Shown here one piece after another: positions 6,130 through 8,334 of a stretch of DNA of 8,334 nucleotides. The notes beneath the pieces are model-generated. The model ran no database searches. It was given only the letters and a program-made list of their open reading frames with translations, and had not been told where the DNA came from. Where the stretch lies: positions 1 through 8,334 of the forward strand of contig DBDD01000241.1 in the NCBI GenBank assembly GCA_002293365.1, written 5' to 3'. Source of the stretch: Christensenella sp. UBA941 (GTDB lineage Bacteria > Bacillota > Clostridia > Christensenellales > UBA941). A program made the translations under genes and the position numbers. The first letter of the stretch is position 1. Each line of letters opens with the position of its first letter.

Positions 6130-8334
6130 TTATATAGGCGTTTGTTCATCTTCTTTATAACGCAGCTGAGGAATTTTTGCAACCCGTATAAATCTGTAAA
6201 ATGCGCTCTCGGATAATTTCTTCTTCGTCTCCTTTCCGGCGAGCACCTTCACCGTCTGGCCTGGGCCGCGGACAACGCGCAGAAAACCCAGCTCGCCAAA
6301 CACGCTAAGCGCAAACAGAAGCTGCTTGCGCTCGCACTGGATGTACTTTTGCGCCGCCGTGAACAGCGCGTCGAAGGACGCGTACTCGTATGCCGCCGGG
6401 GCGATTTGCCTTAGCGCGCGGTAGCACTGGCCAAGCGATTCGCGCTCCGGCTCGACTCCTTCGAGCAATTCATCGCAACCGCCCTCCTGAGCCGATTCGA
6501 CCGTCGTTCCGCAGCAGTTTAGGAGCTTCGCGGCGAACCCGTCCGTCAGGCACGAATCGTAAACCAATATCCGTTTAAAGCGCATCGGCGCAAGCTCCGC
6601 TGAATCCGGCGCTAAAAGCAGCGTATGATAGGCGTTTTCATTGCTCCTTGGCACAGCGCCGAAGCAGAGCTCCATACGCTCCCTGAGCCCGAGCGCGCCC
6701 AGCTTGTCTAGCGCGCGCTTTGCGCCAGAGGGCGTTCTTGCTATTATGAGCGAGCCTTGGATATCGCCTGTCAACAGCTCCTCCATGCGCGCGTTGGCAT
6801 CGGGCGTTACGGCGATATCCGCGCTTTCTTCCGGCAGCTGCGCGTCGTTTATGAACGATTCGAAGAAAATCCGCTCGTTGCGCGAAACCAGCGCATCCGC
6901 GGAAGCCGTCGTATCCGGCCTCGCGTACCGCAAAACGCTGCGAACGGCATTGGCGCCGCGGTAGGTATCCATCTCCGGGCAGATCAAGGCGTCGAGCTCC
7001 TTCGCGGCGGCAAATTCCGCAAGCCTTGGCCCCATCGAGAAGCCAACCGCCGAAATCTGCGCGCCGTCCATGAGCGTAAAGCGCAGGTGCGAATTATCAG
7101 CGCCCATCGTACGCGCGGCGTGAACAGCCCCCTTTACGCGTAAAACCGGCGCGGGATTGCCGAAACCGAACGGCGCGAGCTTGTCAAGCGCCTGAACGAG
7201 CCCGGCGTTTACGTCCTTTATGCGCATCTCGGCGTCGTAGCTTGCCTTCGGTAGAAAATAATCGTTTGGAAATGTGCGCATATGCGCCAAAAAGCCGCGC
7301 TTGAATTCGTCGTAGCGGCGCTTTTCGATAGTCAGCCCCGCCGCCTGCGCGTGCCCGCCAAATCGTACAAAAAGCTCCGAGAAGCGGCTAAGCGCGTCGA
7401 AGAGATGGATACTCGGGATCGAACGGCAGGAAGCCGTTAGCATATCGTTTTCTTCGTGAAATAACAACACGGGCTTATAGAAGCGCTCCGTCAGGCGCGA
7501 GGCGACGATACCCGTCACGCCTTGATGCCATTCGGGCGAGGACAGTATTATCGCGCGATCCTGCACCAAATCCACTTCCTGGAGCATTTCGAGCGCGTCG
7601 AGCATAATCCGCTGCTCTATACCCTGGCGGGCTTTATTCTCTTCGTCGAGTTCCTCGGCGAGCTTTTTAGCGCGCTTCGCGTCCACAGTCGTCAAGAGCT
7701 CTATCGCGCGCATCGCGTCGCCTATGCGCCCCGCGGCGTTTATGCGCGGCGCAACGGCAAAGGCTAGATTCGAGGCCTTTAGCCCCTTGGGCTGTACGCC
7801 GGCGCGCTCTAACATCGCCTTTAGCCCCACGCAGGCCTCGCCGCCCTCTATGCGCTTTAGGCCCTGAGCCACTATTACTCTATTTTCGCCCGTCAGCGGC
7901 ACTATATCGGCGACTGTCGCCAGCGCGGCGCGGTCGAGATAGCCGCCGAGCGCATCCGTACCGGAGAGCGCCTGAATGAGCTTGAGCGCCACGCCCGTAC
8001 CGCATAGCTGCCTGAACGGATATGCCGAATCCGGGCGGTGCGCGTTGACGACAGGCCCTTCCGGCAGCTCCGCGAGGCACTGATGATGATCCGTAACGAT
8101 AGTTTTCAACCCGAGCTCCCGCGCCCGCGCGATTTCGGCTATCGTCGTTATGCCGCAATCGAGCGTTATAAGCAGATCGGCCTTTTTCGCGATCTCTTCC
8201 ACGGCGGGGATGCTAAGCCCGTAGCCCTCGGAGCGGTTCGGTACGCGGTATTCAACCTTGCCTCCGAGCTTTTTTATATGCTCGTATAAAATGGAAACGG
8301 CGCAAACGCCGTCGACGTCGTAATCCCCGAAGAG
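6130..8334 (-). CDS. recJ: Single-stranded-DNA-specific exonuclease RecJ, N-terminus beyond the window
   Basis: 734 codons are visible and the frame is open to the right edge, so the true start, perhaps 70-80 codons further, is missing. RecJ degrades single-stranded DNA 5' to 3' in recombination and repair. DHH-family motifs appear in order: motif I DYDVDG at the very start (visible residues 4-9), LITLDCGITT with Asp59, the DHH triad (82-84) in IVTDHHQ, VADIVPL (141-147) with Asp143, APRINAAGR (195-203), then the DHHA1 motif GGHAQAAG (326-333). An OB-fold region follows, starting near APFGFGNPAPVL (387-398). The last 230 or so residues form the longer C-terminal region seen in Bacillota RecJ and absent from E. 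coli RecJ. A GTG at 8202 is not the start, since motif I lies upstream of it. The gene ends 19 nt before the response regulator, so they may share a transcript. Confidence 0.96.
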   Translation of the reverse strand, partial: LFGDYDVDGVCAVSILYEHIKKLGGKVEYRVPNRSEGYGLSIPAVEEIAKKADLLITLDCGITTIAEIARARELGLKTIVTDHHQCLAELPEGPVVNAHRPDSAYPFRQLCGTGVALKLIQALSGTDALGGYLDRAALATVADIVPLTGENRVIVAQGLKRIEGGEACVGLKAMLERAGVQPKGLKASNLAFAVAPRINAAGRIGDAMRAIELLTTVDAKRAKKLAEELDEENKARQGIEQRIMLDALEMLQEVDLVQDRAIILSSPEWHQGVTGIVASRLTERFYKPVLLFHEENDMLTASCRSIPSIHLFDALSRFSELFVRFGGHAQAAGLTIEKRRYDEFKRGFLAHMRTFPNDYFLPKASYDAEMRIKDVNAGLVQALDKLAPFGFGNPAPVLRVKGAVHAARTMGADNSHLRFTLMDGAQISAVGFSMGPRLAEFAAAKELDALICPEMDTYRGANAVRSVLRYARPDTTASADALVSRNERIFFESFINDAQLPEESADIAVTPDANARMEELLTGDIQGSLIIARTPSGAKRALDKLGALGLRERMELCFGAVPRSNENAYHTLLLAPDSAELAPMRFKRILVYDSCLTDGFAAKLLNCCGTTVESAQEGGCDELLEGVEPERESLGQCYRALRQIAPAAYEYASFDALFTAAQKYIQCERKQLLFALSVFGELGFLRVVRGPGQTVKVLAGKETKKKLSESAFYRFIRVAKIPQLRYKEDEQTPI

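Noticed and set aside
8200..8202. GTG as the start codon of recJ
   Set aside because: The frame stays open upstream to the window edge and encodes RecJ motif I (DYDVDG), so the true start lies outside the window.

Overview
The window is compact, GC-rich bacterial DNA in which every gene I can support lies on the minus strand. The likely source is a GC-rich member of the Bacillota (Clostridia-like). The reasons are strong AGGAGG-type ribosome binding sites, a YesN-type response regulator, a RecJ with a long C-terminal extension, a sugar kinase of a form I recall mainly from Clostridia, and a palindromic repeat of the GTAGGGG kind often seen between clostridial genes. This is judgement from memory, not a database match.

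In transcription order (right to left) the layout is: recJ (enters from beyond the right edge, stop at 6130); after 19 nt an AraC-type response regulator (6110-5364); a 129-nt gap dominated by a large imperfect palindrome (5259-5343); a ROK-like sugar kinase with an extra N-terminal region (5234-3843); after 40 nt nagA (3802-2696); a 156-nt gap with a candidate promoter and several inverted repeats (2695-2540); a GH94 N,N'-diacetylchitobiose phosphorylase (2539-152); and after 2 nt the first 49 codons of an alpha-D-phosphohexomutase that runs off the left edge.

The last four genes form a coherent pathway. ChbP would split intracellular (GlcNAc)2 with phosphate into GlcNAc-1-phosphate and GlcNAc. 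The mutase would turn GlcNAc-1-P into GlcNAc-6-P, the kinase would phosphorylate free GlcNAc to GlcNAc-6-P, and NagA would deacetylate GlcNAc-6-P to glucosamine-6-P. This matches the phosphorolytic chitin-disaccharide route known from Vibrio and saves one ATP per disaccharide compared with hydrolysis. No transporter, chitinase, NagB or histidine kinase is visible here, so those functions must be encoded elsewhere.

I see no CRISPR array, tRNA, rRNA, insertion sequence or phage gene. The points most worth a second look are the kinase (divergent ROK fold without the usual zinc ligands, with a 155-residue N-terminal region), the layered inverted repeats before chbP, the orphan response regulator next to recJ, and the palindrome separating the recJ-regulator pair from the sugar genes.
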